Assembly: GCF_001905725.1 (NCBI RefSeq)
Contig: NZ_LIWB01000002.1
Location: 171,607 to 235,606 of the forward strand
Source of the DNA: Streptomyces sp. CB02400
GTDB taxonomy: Bacteria > Actinomycetota > Actinomycetes > Streptomycetales > Streptomycetaceae
DNA: 64,000 nucleotides
Reading direction: 5' to 3'
The notes under the pieces were generated by a model. It made no database searches. It worked only from the letters and a program-made list of their open reading frames with translations, and was not told the origin of the DNA. The position numbers and the translations under genes are program-made. Positions 51,059-59,319 of the stretch are shown here, one piece after another. Position 1 is the first letter of the stretch. Every line of letters starts with the position of its first letter.

Positions 51059-51624
51059 CTGCTGACGTCGTAGACATTAGCATCCTGGTCGGCGGGAGGA
51101 AAAATCGAAATCCGCACGGCCGCGCGGGCCGCCCTCACGGCCGCCCACAGCAGCACCTCCGGGCCCGGCAGCCAGGGGTGACGGGTGTCCGGGGCGACGA
51201 GCCAGCGGGAGCCGGAACGGGGGGTGGGCGCGGGGACGGTCACGGCGTCGCCGGGGCCGTGGCACAGCAGGGGCGGGACACCGTCGGTCCGCGTGCCGTG
51301 GGCACCCCACTCCTCCCACTCCATGAGGGCCGGGAGCCGCTGTGCCGTACCCGGCGCGGCGAACAGCAGCGTCCGCCCCCGGAACTCCGCCACCGGCCCC
51401 GACCCCGGACCCTCGTCCCACATCCGGTCCAGCATCCGCCGCCCGAAGATCGCGGGCACGCTCACCACGTCGAAGACCACACCGCAGGGCAGCACGACCG
51501 GCGCGTCCGGCCGCTCCCCCCAGTGCGAGAGCGTGCTGCGCGGATACGTCCCCGCCGAGGCGAGCCAGGCGGCACCGTCGGGGGTGACGCCGCTGACGTC
51601 GAAGGCATTCCGTGTGCTGCTCAT
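51049..51624 (-). CDS. Bifunctional DNA primase/polymerase-like protein
   Basis: A protein of 191 residues of the archaeo-eukaryotic primase N-terminal type. Features include AAWLASAGTYPRSTLSHWGE, VVLPCGVVFDVVSVPAIFGR and RHPWLPGPEVLLWAAVRAAR. The usual catalytic acidic pair (hhhDhD) is not obvious, so activity is uncertain. ATG at 51624 without a strong ribosome binding site. The stop is inside the tRNA-Lys gene, an unusual overlap on the same strand. Similar solitary proteins exist in many Streptomyces; the role is unknown. Confidence 0.75.
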   Translation of the reverse strand: MSSTRNAFDVSGVTPDGAAWLASAGTYPRSTLSHWGERPDAPVVLPCGVVFDVVSVPAIFGRRMLDRMWDEGPGSGPVAEFRGRTLLFAAPGTAQRLPALMEWEEWGAHGTRTDGVPPLLCHGPGDAVTVPAPTPRSGSRWLVAPDTRHPWLPGPEVLLWAAVRAARAAVRISIFPPADQDANVYDVSRRR

Positions 51625-51745
51625 GACGGACAGATCTACCGTGAGTGAGGGAACGCTTCCGTAGGGTTGCGGGAATCGGGGACGCGGGGGCGGGGGAGGG
51701 GGTATCTTGCCCACCCGGCATATGCGCATGCGCGTCTGTGCGGGT

Positions 51746-51808
51746 GGTACGGGCCGTACGAGCTGTACAGGGCCGTACGAGCCATACGGGCTGTACGCGC
51801 TATACGGG
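51746..51808. repeat. About seven copies of a 9-bp TAC repeat
   Basis: TAC occurs at 51748, 51757, 51766, 51776, 51785, 51794 and 51803, spaced nine bases with one ten-base step; the units resemble GTACGAGCC. It lies between two minus-strand genes. Confidence 0.85.
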
Positions 51809-52177
51809 ATCGGCGTGCCCGGAGCCGACGCTGCCGCCCTCGCCGCCCCGCATCAGATCCCGGCCGAACTCGACCATCTTCTTCGCGTAGTCCTCGGTCC
51901 ACTCGGCCCGCTCGGCGATGTCCGCCGGCGTCAGCCGGTCGAAGCGGCGAGGATCGGCGAGCTGGGCCGCCGCCACCGCCTGGAACTCCGTCGCCCGGTC
52001 CGCGGCGGCACGGAACGCGAGCGTCAGCTCGGTCGCCCGCTCCAGCAGCGCCCGGGGGTCCTCGATCGACTCCAGGTCGAAGAAGTGCTCGGGATCCGAG
52101 GCCGCCTCCGCGGGCTCGAACAGCAGGGGCGCGGGGCGTAGCCGCGGCTGCTCCCGGCGCGGCGCGTGCTCCGCCAT
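51800..52177 (-). CDS. Conserved hypothetical protein
   Basis: A mainly helical, acidic protein of 125 residues (FFDLESIEDPRALLERATEL; FRAAADRATEFQAVAAAQLA; WTEDYAKKMVEFGRDLM). No membrane segment or signal is seen. AAGGAGAAGTC precedes the ATG at 52177. The fold suggests a small regulatory or scaffold protein; no family name is known to me. It is preceded by a possible S66 peptidase remnant and followed by repeats. Confidence 0.7.
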   Translation of the reverse strand: MAEHAPRREQPRLRPAPLLFEPAEAASDPEHFFDLESIEDPRALLERATELTLAFRAAADRATEFQAVAAAQLADPRRFDRLTPADIAERAEWTEDYAKKMVEFGRDLMRGGEGGSVGSGHADPV

Positions 52178-52346
52178 GACTTCTCCTTCATACGTCGCGA
52201 TCGACCCCCCGACGGGCGGGCCACCGTCCATTGTCCCGCGCCCCCGCAAGAGGGCCTGAGGGCTACGCCCTCGGGCACCGCGTGAATGGCTTCCCAGCCG
52301 TCCGGGCCGTATGCATCGCTCCGTCCGCCGCCGGAGAAGGCTTGTG

Positions 52347-52600
52347 TCAGATCAGGGTCTGGGTGAGTTCGTTCCGCGTCGACGTGTGGATCAGGCGGCC
52401 GTGCGCCCCGTCGACGATCGGCATGCCGTCCATGCGTTGCCCGAGGGCCACCTCGTATCCGCGTGCCTCCACATCACGGATGGCCACCTGGAGGCGTTCA
52501 CGGAGCGCCTCGGGGACTTCGCTGGACGGAGAGGTGATTCCGACGCGAGGACGGTCGAGGAGGCGCAGGGAAGCGGCACACGACACTCCTTGGTGAACCG
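52347..52600 (-). pseudogene. Truncated S66/LD-carboxypeptidase-like fragment
   Basis: An 80-odd-residue frame reads PRVGITSPSSEVPEALRERL and DVEARGYEVALGQRMDG, similar to the N-terminal region of S66 (LD-carboxypeptidase) enzymes, which normally exceed 300 residues. The catalytic Ser region and the C-terminal part are absent. It is likely a remnant. Confidence 0.5.
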
Positions 52601-52952
52601 CCACCAAGACTCACATAGCAATCGGCAAACGTAACGATCATCACGTGCGCTAAGTGGATCTTGTGACGTCATGGTCCGGTTGCTGCCCGTTGACCTGACG
52701 CTCTGTTGAGAGTTTGGCTACCGGAAGCAACTGTGCGGGCGGGGTGTGGCGGGGGTGTGGAGCCGAAGTGGTGGCTGACCTCGGGCTTTCGTGAAGCGGG
52801 CCGTCCGGTGGGCGGTCAGGGAGCCGGAAAGCCCCTCTGATCAAGGCCGGCTGTCACGCGCCGAAGCCCCACCTTTGTCCTGTACATGATTGCCAGGGGG
52901 GCCGCATGGTGTGGAGATCTCCTCACACGGACGAACTATCGATGGAGATGTG
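52601..52952. other. Intergenic region, no gene seen
   Basis: A 352-base stretch with moderately AT-rich parts that may hold the promoter for the secreted protein at 52953. I see no gene or clear repeat. Confidence 0.4.
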
Positions 52953-53468
52953 ATGAAGAGTATCCGCTTGAAGAAAAGGACGACCGCCCTCGCTGCGTCC
53001 TTCGCGGCCGTCGCGGCCGTGATGGCGACCGCCGGGCCGGCGCGTGCAGCGGAGTACACGACCTCCGACAACTGCAATGTTCCATGGATCACCTGCTCGT
53101 ACGGTGATCTGTGGTTGTTCTACAACTCGAAGGACATCGCCGTCCAGGACGGCTACATCAAGTCGGCGTACACGACGTTCTACAGCAACGTGTCCGACCA
53201 CTGGGGCACGAGCCAGTACCAGGGATCGTCGCTGACGACTTACCGGTACGTCTTCGGCAGCGGCGGCAACGGCAACGGCCAGTACATGAAGAACAACGCG
53301 GCGTCCGTGCAGAACTGCGCCCGGGACGACAACTACCGCGTGTACTACAACTCCGGTTACGGCGGCACCTCCCAGTATTTCGCGAAGAACGGCCCCTACG
53401 GGGACTGCAACCTCACCAACCTGATCTCCGCGCTGAAGAACAACAACGCGTCCTCCCACTTCGCTTAA
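52953..53468 (+). CDS. Secreted protein, peptidase inhibitor I36-like
   Basis: A secreted protein of 171 residues. A signal peptide (MKSIRLKKRTTALAASFAAV) ends AARA before AEYTTSDN. The mature part has four cysteines (CNVPWITC; QNCARDD; GDCNLTN) and Tyr/Asn/Gly-rich strands (YVFGSGGNGNGQYMKNNAAS; VYYNSGYGGTSQYF). This resembles the beta-gamma-crystallin/I36 inhibitor pattern. GGAG precedes the ATG by five bases. It is followed 12 bases on by a lipoprotein gene, so they likely form an operon. Confidence 0.75.
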   Translation: MKSIRLKKRTTALAASFAAVAAVMATAGPARAAEYTTSDNCNVPWITCSYGDLWLFYNSKDIAVQDGYIKSAYTTFYSNVSDHWGTSQYQGSSLTTYRYVFGSGGNGNGQYMKNNAASVQNCARDDNYRVYYNSGYGGTSQYFAKNGPYGDCNLTNLISALKNNNASSHFA

Positions 53469-53480
53469 GAAGGAACCCCC

Positions 53481-54497
53481 GTGAAGCGCATCAAGCGGAC
53501 CGCCACCGCCGTAGCCCTGGCCGCTTCGGCTCTCCTGGTCAGTGCCTGCTCCTCCGGCACGACTCCGGAGACCGCGGAGAACGTGGCCGACGACAGACCG
53601 ATCGTGAACAAGGAGAACTGGCCCAAGAAGGTCCCCACCAGTGGTCTGACCAAGGATCTGACCCTTCCGCTGGAGGCGTACATGGCCTCCTACGAGGACC
53701 AGGTCACCGTCGAGCAGGCCGCCAACGACCTCCAGCAGTCCTGCATGAAGGACTACGGCATCGACCTGACGCTGCCGCGGGCGGGCGCCAACCCGCCCCC
53801 CAGTGACAACGACGCCAACATCGAACGCCGTTACGGCCTCACCGACCGGGCCGAGGCCGAGAAGTACGGCTACGAGCTCCCCCCGGCGCTGCAGGAGCAC
53901 ACCAGGCAGACCATGCGTGATCTGTCCGGTGTCGAGGTCGAGGTCCTGACCGGCCACACCAAGCCCGAACCGCTCAAGGCCCCCGAGGGGGCCGAGAAGG
54001 GGGAGTCGTTCGTCGGCCCCGGCCAGGGCGTCAAGCCCGCTCGGGCCGAGTACAACGGGAAGAAGCTGAAGACGGGCGGCTGCATCGGCTGGTCCAAGGA
54101 CCAGCTCGGCGTGCAGGAGGCCGACCCGGTCATGGTGGCGGAGCTCGCCGGGGACAGCCTGGTGGAGTCGATGAAGGACGACAAGGTCGTCAAGGCTGTC
54201 GCCGCGTGGTCGTCGTGCATGGACGACAAGGGACACCCCGGTCTCGCCGATCCGTACAAGGCGATGGACCAGGGTGTCACGATCGACGGGAAACCGTCGC
54301 AGGAGTCCATCGCCCTGGCGGTCGACGACATCGACTGCAAGGAGCAGACGGACCTGGTGAAGATCTGGTTCGGTGTGGAGACCGCGATCCAGAACAAGCA
54401 GATCACCGACAACAAGAGCCGGCTGACCGGCATCAAGGAGCAGCACGGCAAGGAAGTCGCCGCCGCGCGCAAGCAGGTGGCGGCTTCCGCTCGATGA
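53481..54497 (+). CDS. Putative lipoprotein, function unknown
   Basis: A lipoprotein of 338 residues. Signal peptide KRIKRTATAVALAASALLVS with lipobox LVSAC. The mature part is soluble and charged, with two partly repeated Cys segments (DLQQSCMKDYGI; AAWSSCMDDKGHP; VDDIDCKEQTD). No known domain. GTG start with AAGGAACCCCC upstream. It may be the membrane partner of the secreted I36-like protein just upstream. Confidence 0.75.
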   Translation: MKRIKRTATAVALAASALLVSACSSGTTPETAENVADDRPIVNKENWPKKVPTSGLTKDLTLPLEAYMASYEDQVTVEQAANDLQQSCMKDYGIDLTLPRAGANPPPSDNDANIERRYGLTDRAEAEKYGYELPPALQEHTRQTMRDLSGVEVEVLTGHTKPEPLKAPEGAEKGESFVGPGQGVKPARAEYNGKKLKTGGCIGWSKDQLGVQEADPVMVAELAGDSLVESMKDDKVVKAVAAWSSCMDDKGHPGLADPYKAMDQGVTIDGKPSQESIALAVDDIDCKEQTDLVKIWFGVETAIQNKQITDNKSRLTGIKEQHGKEVAAARKQVAASAR

Positions 54498-54563
54498 CGG
54501 CCGACACGGAGCCTTCTCCGGCCTGACGGCGTCGGCCGCGTGTCGGTCGGGTCTGCGGAACGA

Positions 54564-54621
54564 CGAAGCTCCTGGTGGACGGGTTCTCGACCGAGATCGC
54601 CCGCAGCCACCAGGAGCTTCG
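54564..54621. repeat. 14-bp perfect inverted repeat
   Basis: CGAAGCTCCTGGTG (54564-54577) and CACCAGGAGCTTCG (54608-54621) pair perfectly around 30 bases, after the lipoprotein gene. It may be a terminator, or the ends of a small mobile element. Confidence 0.75.
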
Positions 54622-54767
54622 CGTGCTTGTCCACCCGTCGTCGACCGGCCTGTCCAGTCGCACCCTGCCGCCGACCGGCCGGATCGCCGCCGTGGCCCCG
54701 TCGGTGCCGGGGCGCGGCCGAGGCCGACGCCGACGCGGCCCGGTCCGGGACCCGTGACCGCGCGAGG

Positions 54768-55097
54768 TCAGATCGTGCCGGCTTCGATGGCCCGCTCCAG
54801 ATCGACGTCGACGCAGAGCAACCGGACGTCGGCCTCCGCCGTCACCGTCCTCACAGCCACCTCGATGCCCCTCTTGAACTCCGGCTCCCAGTACCGGACA
54901 CCCGAGACGACGACCGGATGGAAGCCCGTGCGCCCCAGCACCGTGAACTTCCCGTCGCGCTCCAGCACCGAGAGTGTCACCTCGTTGTCGATGCGCTCGT
55001 CGCGGATCACCTCATGGATCGCTTGCCGCGCTTCCTCGGCCTGTTACCGGGAGACGAGTCCACGGACGTCCAGTTCGATGCGTAGGTTCACAGACAT
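54768..55097 (-). pseudogene. Small hypothetical gene broken by a TAA
   Basis: A 110-codon frame on the minus strand begins MSVNLRIELDVRGLVSR, meets TAA at 55044-55046, and continues QAEEARQAIHEVIRDERIDN to the stop at 54768. The region after the stop starts with a usable GTG, so a shorter 80-residue protein could still be made. The two parts read as one domain. I judge it inactivated. Confidence 0.6.
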
Positions 55098-55175
55098 GGC
55101 GGGCACCCTAACAGTCCTGCTGGTCAACGGCCCTGTACACGAACGGCCGTCGTCAGCCCGGGAGCGGCACAGGGG

Positions 55176-56525
55176 TCAAGGTCGCCAGACCAGCCGGTGC
55201 TCCGCCAGATGCGCCAGCACCGCGTGGTTCGCCTCCCAGCCGTCCGGGAACTTCACCAGCGTGCCCAACTGGACCGGTTCCGTGGACGGGTAGTCGTCCA
55301 ACAGGTCGGTCACTCCCTCGCGGCAGACCACGATGCAGGCGTGGCGGTGGCGGGAGGCCAGGACGCACAGGCGGCCCGTCTCCAGGTGGAAGGCGGTGGC
55401 GTCGGGGCGGCCGGAAAGGGGATGGAGGACGACTGTGACGTCGTACTCCCGGCCCTGGAGCCGGTTCGCCGTGTCTACGGTCACGTCCGGCACGCCGAGT
55501 TCCGTGAGGGCCGCCCGTACCGCTGCCGCCTGGTCGCGGTGGGCGGTGCCTACGGCGATGCGGTCGGCGGTGAGGGGGGTGGGGTCCGGGGAGCGTTCGG
55601 AGGTCGCCGCTCCGCCCCGGTCCAGGAGGCGGCGGACCACCAGCGCGACCGCGTGGACCGCCTCCGGGTCCGTGCGCGGGGTGTGGCGGGCGGGGAGTTC
55701 CAGGAGGCCCCAGCCGGACTCCGCCGCCTCGTCGATCACCCGGTCCGGGGCCGAACCGTCCGACGGGACGGAGAAGGTGAGCCCGCGGTCGCCGTGGTTC
55801 GTGCCGCTGCGGAACGGGGTGTACGGGTAGAAGGCGTCCGACACCAAGGGCGCCGCCGATGCGGGGAGGCGCCAGGAGACCGGGAGGCGGTGCTGCGGCA
55901 GTTCCGGGTTGTGGGCGAGCAGGGTGGAGACCGCCGACGCGGACGGGTCGTACGACAGGCCCGCCCACTGCTCGCCGCCCACGATGGAGAACGGGTCCAA
56001 CTGGCCCGGGTCGCCGACGAACAGCGCCCGCTCGAACAGTCCCGCCACCGCGAGCAGCGCGTCCGAGCGCATCTGGTACGCCTCGTCGACGATCGCGTGC
56101 TCCCACGGTTCGACGCCCTTGACGTGCGCCCACTTCGCCGCTGTGGAGATGACGACGTCCAGGCCGGCGAGGTCGGCCGCCTTCGCCGACTTGCGGACGT
56201 TCTCCAGTGCGTCGAGCGCCTTGTCGTAGGGGTCCGTGTCGCTGCTGTGCAGTCGGCCCACCGGCAGGTCCGGGTTCTTCTCGGCGAGGCGGAGGACCAG
56301 GTCGTCGACCTGTGCGTTGGTCTGCGCCACGACCATCAGGGGGCGGCCCGCCTCCGCCAGTTCCAGCGCCGCGCGCACCACCAGCGTGGACTTGCCGGCG
56401 CCCGGCGGGGAGTCGACGACGACACCGCGCGCGGTGCCGCGCAGGGTGTCGCGGAGGATCGCGTCGGTGGCGCGGCCGGCCGCCGCGCCGGGGTCGAACA
56501 CGGCCTGCCGGGCAGGGGCGGTCAC
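55176..56525 (-). CDS. Compact SF1 helicase-like ATPase
   Basis: A protein of 449 residues, with superfamily 1 helicase (Dna2/Upf1-like) motifs. Walker A VVDSPPGAGKSTLVV (about 36-50), motif Ia VVAQTNAQVDDLV, motif II HAIVDEAYQM, motif III LFVGDPGQLDPF, motif IV VSWRLP, motif V VDTANRLQGREYDVTVVLHP and motif VI VLASRHRHACIV are in order. It lacks large insertions. It is the last gene of a three-gene operon; its start overlaps the end of the middle gene by four bases. Likely ATP-driven translocation on DNA or RNA. Confidence 0.9.
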   Translation of the reverse strand: MTAPARQAVFDPGAAAGRATDAILRDTLRGTARGVVVDSPPGAGKSTLVVRAALELAEAGRPLMVVAQTNAQVDDLVLRLAEKNPDLPVGRLHSSDTDPYDKALDALENVRKSAKAADLAGLDVVISTAAKWAHVKGVEPWEHAIVDEAYQMRSDALLAVAGLFERALFVGDPGQLDPFSIVGGEQWAGLSYDPSASAVSTLLAHNPELPQHRLPVSWRLPASAAPLVSDAFYPYTPFRSGTNHGDRGLTFSVPSDGSAPDRVIDEAAESGWGLLELPARHTPRTDPEAVHAVALVVRRLLDRGGAATSERSPDPTPLTADRIAVGTAHRDQAAAVRAALTELGVPDVTVDTANRLQGREYDVTVVLHPLSGRPDATAFHLETGRLCVLASRHRHACIVVCREGVTDLLDDYPSTEPVQLGTLVKFPDGWEANHAVLAHLAEHRLVWRP

Positions 56526-58126
56526 AGCACGTCCTCCTCGGTCACCGGGTCGGCGGGCTCCGGTACGGCCGCCTCCTCACCGGGTGGTCCGCCATGGGTC
56601 CACGGCGTCTCCTCCGGGTCGGGCAACTTGGCCCCGCCGCGCGGTTCGTGCTCGAACAGCGTGAAGCACACGCGGTCGCCCTTCTCCGGGACCGAGCCCT
56701 CCTCCGGCTCCTTGCCCCGGCCCATCTTGTCCATGATGCGGAGGACCAACAGGCCGCCCTCCGGTCCGTCCTCGTAGCCGACGAACTCCGCCGTCTGTGG
56801 TTTCCCGCCCAGCGAGCGGTACGTCCGTACCCGCTCGCCGAGGTGCGGGCGGTCGTCCGTGCGGACGGTGACCAGTGGGCGGGGACTCGGACGCCTGCTC
56901 TCGCTGTACGCCATCACCACGTCGATCACCTCACCCGCGAACGCCTCCCCGGACAGCCGCCGGGCCGCCATCGCCAGCGGGTCGTCGAGCGCCTCCTGCG
57001 CCTCCAGCCGGGCCTGTTCCCGCTCGCGCGTGGCGAGCTTGTTCGCCGCGGTGACCGCGTCGTCGCGGCGCGGCTGTGGTGGTTCACCGGCCGCCACCCG
57101 GTCCCGGTGACCGGTGAACGACCAGCGGTCGCGCGTCCAGCGTTCCTCGACGCGCGCACCCTCCGGGAGCTCCGCCAGCAGGTCGAGGCCCCGCCACACC
57201 GCGTCCCAGGTGGGCCGCGTACGGCTCTCCACCAGCGCGCGGATCTCCCGCTCGGCCCCTGTCAGCGCGCCGAGGCGGTCGTCGGCCTCCAGACCGTCCT
57301 CCGCCGCCGCGAGCGCCGTACGGGCACGGTCGTAGCGCTCGATGGCCGGGGCGAGCAGCTTGTTGTCGAACGCCGGGTCGGTCGCCGGGCCCGCGGGCGG
57401 GCACCGCAACTGGCCGTCGGCGTCCCGCGCGAGCTCCGCCTCCTGCGCGGCATCCGCCCCCGAGCGTCCCTCGGGCGGGTCGATCCAGGCGAGCAGCGCC
57501 CCCAGGTGCTGGTCCTCCAGGGAGGACTGCCCGGTCGCCCAGTGCCGGGCCAGTACGTCGCTCATGGCCAGCAGCAGCGAGGAGCCGGGCACCCGGGCCC
57601 GCTCCCCGAAGTGCGTCAGCCACCGCCCGAGCAGCGGCACCCGGGGCGGCGCCGGGAACGGGGCCTCCGGGTCCTGCTCCGCCGTGCGCCGGAAACGCAT
57701 GGACCGGCCCAGGAGTCGTACGAGGTCGATGCCGGCCCGGGACGGCACGATCAGCTGGGGCGCGTCCGCGCACAGTTCGACCTCGACCTTGACCCGCTTG
57801 CCGGTCTCCGGGTCGGTCTCGGAGCGCTCGGCGGCCTCCACGGCGTCCGCGAAACCGTCGACGTACGGCAGCACCACATCGGCCAGCTCGGCCAGGAACG
57901 CGAAGCGGAGGTCACGGTCGCGCGGCTGCGGCACCACCAGCAGCCGTGGCGCGTCCCGGTCGGTGCCCACCAGCGCGCCGAGCGGGGCGCCCGCCTCACC
58001 GGCGGTGATGAGCGGTACGAAGACCAGGGGCCGCGTCGACAGGTGCCGGTGCCGGACGGTGGCGGCGGGCTGGGCGCGGCCGGTGCTGACGGCCTCCAGA
58101 CGGGCGAGGGTGGCGATCAGGGACAA
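56522..58126 (-). CDS. Conserved partner protein of unknown function
   Basis: A protein of 534 residues between the helicase and the nuclease genes and coupled to both (start 10 bases inside the end of the nuclease gene, end overlapping the helicase start by four bases). The N-terminus is compact (TRPLVFVPLITAGEAGAPLG), the middle is helical and charged (TAANKLATREREQARLEAQE), and the C-terminus is an OB- or SH3-like stretch (GERVRTYRSLGGKPQTAEFV; GDRVCFTLFEHE). I recognise no family or catalytic motif. The operon suggests a structural or recognition subunit of a nuclease-helicase complex. Confidence 0.85.
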   Translation of the reverse strand: MSLIATLARLEAVSTGRAQPAATVRHRHLSTRPLVFVPLITAGEAGAPLGALVGTDRDAPRLLVVPQPRDRDLRFAFLAELADVVLPYVDGFADAVEAAERSETDPETGKRVKVEVELCADAPQLIVPSRAGIDLVRLLGRSMRFRRTAEQDPEAPFPAPPRVPLLGRWLTHFGERARVPGSSLLLAMSDVLARHWATGQSSLEDQHLGALLAWIDPPEGRSGADAAQEAELARDADGQLRCPPAGPATDPAFDNKLLAPAIERYDRARTALAAAEDGLEADDRLGALTGAEREIRALVESRTRPTWDAVWRGLDLLAELPEGARVEERWTRDRWSFTGHRDRVAAGEPPQPRRDDAVTAANKLATREREQARLEAQEALDDPLAMAARRLSGEAFAGEVIDVVMAYSESRRPSPRPLVTVRTDDRPHLGERVRTYRSLGGKPQTAEFVGYEDGPEGGLLVLRIMDKMGRGKEPEEGSVPEKGDRVCFTLFEHEPRGGAKLPDPEETPWTHGGPPGEEAAVPEPADPVTEEDVL

Positions 58127-59319
58127 GGAGCCACCTCCAGGAGGGCCGCCGTCTCCAGTGCCTCCGCGCGCAGGGCCGCCGCCCTGCGCAGTGCCGCCAC
58201 CGCCGGATCGTCGGGGTCACCGGCCTCTCCGCGAGCCGCCGCCAGCACGTCCCCGACCGTCGTCAGACCGCCCAGCTCCGCCCGTACCGGACGGCCCAGG
58301 CGGGTCACCGCGTCCTGCGCGCGGGAACGGTCCCGGCAGTGGAAGGCCAGCTCGCACGCGGACAGGCACTCCGGCGCGTAGGTCGCCGGGACCGCCTCCA
58401 CGGCCTGGGTCAGTCGCTCGGCGGGCAGCTCCGGCGAGAAGCACGTGCCCTCGGGGAGCGTGTCGGCGATCTCCTCGATCCTGGTGAGCCGGTCGAGCTG
58501 ACGGGCGGTCACCGCGCGCTGCTTGCGCACGTCCACGGCGGACGCGGTCGGCAGGTTGGAGAAGTCCTTCGGGCACACCAGCAGGATCCGGTGGCGTACG
58601 CGCGGGGCCGGATCCAGCCGCGCGGCCACCCGCTCCAGGGCCAGCACGTACACCGCCGCCTGACGTGCCGCCGCGCCGACCTTCGCCGGGTCCGCGGCGC
58701 CGTCCAGCATCGGGAAGGACTTGATCTCCACGACCGTCCAACTGCCGTCCGGGTGCACCACCACCGCGTCCGGCTCCAGGAAGGCGGGGGAGCCCGCGAC
58801 CTCGAGGGCGAGCATCGGGTGGTCGAGCAGCGTCCACGCGCCGGGCGCCTCGGTGGCCTCGCGCAGCGCCAGCTCCGTACGGGCCGTGCGGCCCCGCGGA
58901 CCCTGGGCGGTCAGATCGGGCACGCGCGCGTCGGCGGGCGGTTCGGCCGCGCGGTCCAGCTTCTCGTAGGCGAGACGCAGCAGTTCCGTACCGCCGTCCG
59001 CCTTGACCTTCGCCTCGAACGCGTTGCCCCGCACGAACGCGAACTGGGACTGGCCGAAGACCGACGGCGAGCCCAACGCGTCGGCCAGCACCGCCTTGTT
59101 CACCCCGGCGCCGTCGAGGATCGCGCGCCGTCTGCAGCCCGGGTTGGCGGCGAGGGCGGCCAGGGCGCGTGCGTCCAGCGCCTTGGCCGGGACCTCCGGG
59201 CCGCGCAGCTCAGCGAGCCGGTGCCGGAGCGCCTTCTCCCGCGTCCGAGGGGGAGGCACCCGGTTCGGTTCCTGTTCCGTACCGTGGCTCGGGGTGCCGC
59301 TGCCGTGGAATTCGCTCAC
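58117..59319 (-). CDS. Cas4/Dna2-type PD-(D/E)XK nuclease with Fe-S cysteines
   Basis: A protein of 400 residues from GTG. Nuclease motifs: NAFE (Glu102), Asp184 in LEPDAVVVHPDG, Glu198-x-Lys200 in TVVEIKSFP and Q220-x3-Y224 (RQAAVYVLAL). Four cysteines are arranged as in Cas4, Dna2 and AddB: Cys62 (NPGCRRR) before the fold, then Cys318, Cys322 and Cys328 in PECLSACELAFHC after it. The nuclease and Fe-S sites are therefore intact. An ATG at 59349 is also open; either start overlaps the tail of the upstream PAP2 gene by 110-140 bases. It is the first gene of the operon with the unknown protein and the helicase. Confidence 0.9.
   Translation of the reverse strand: MSEFHGSGTPSHGTEQEPNRVPPPRTREKALRHRLAELRGPEVPAKALDARALAALAANPGCRRRAILDGAGVNKAVLADALGSPSVFGQSQFAFVRGNAFEAKVKADGGTELLRLAYEKLDRAAEPPADARVPDLTAQGPRGRTARTELALREATEAPGAWTLLDHPMLALEVAGSPAFLEPDAVVVHPDGSWTVVEIKSFPMLDGAADPAKVGAAARQAAVYVLALERVAARLDPAPRVRHRILLVCPKDFSNLPTASAVDVRKQRAVTARQLDRLTRIEEIADTLPEGTCFSPELPAERLTQAVEAVPATYAPECLSACELAFHCRDRSRAQDAVTRLGRPVRAELGGLTTVGDVLAAARGEAGDPDDPAVAALRRAAALRAEALETAALLEVAPCP

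Noticed and set aside
56207..58381. A 724-residue plus-strand frame opposite the helicase operon
   Set aside because: It is a shadow of the minus-strand operon; the translation is Arg/Gly-rich without motifs.
55176..59319. CRISPR-Cas adaptation module because of the Cas4-like nuclease
   Set aside because: There is no Cas1, Cas2 or repeat array in the window; the linked helicase fits Dna2-like systems better.
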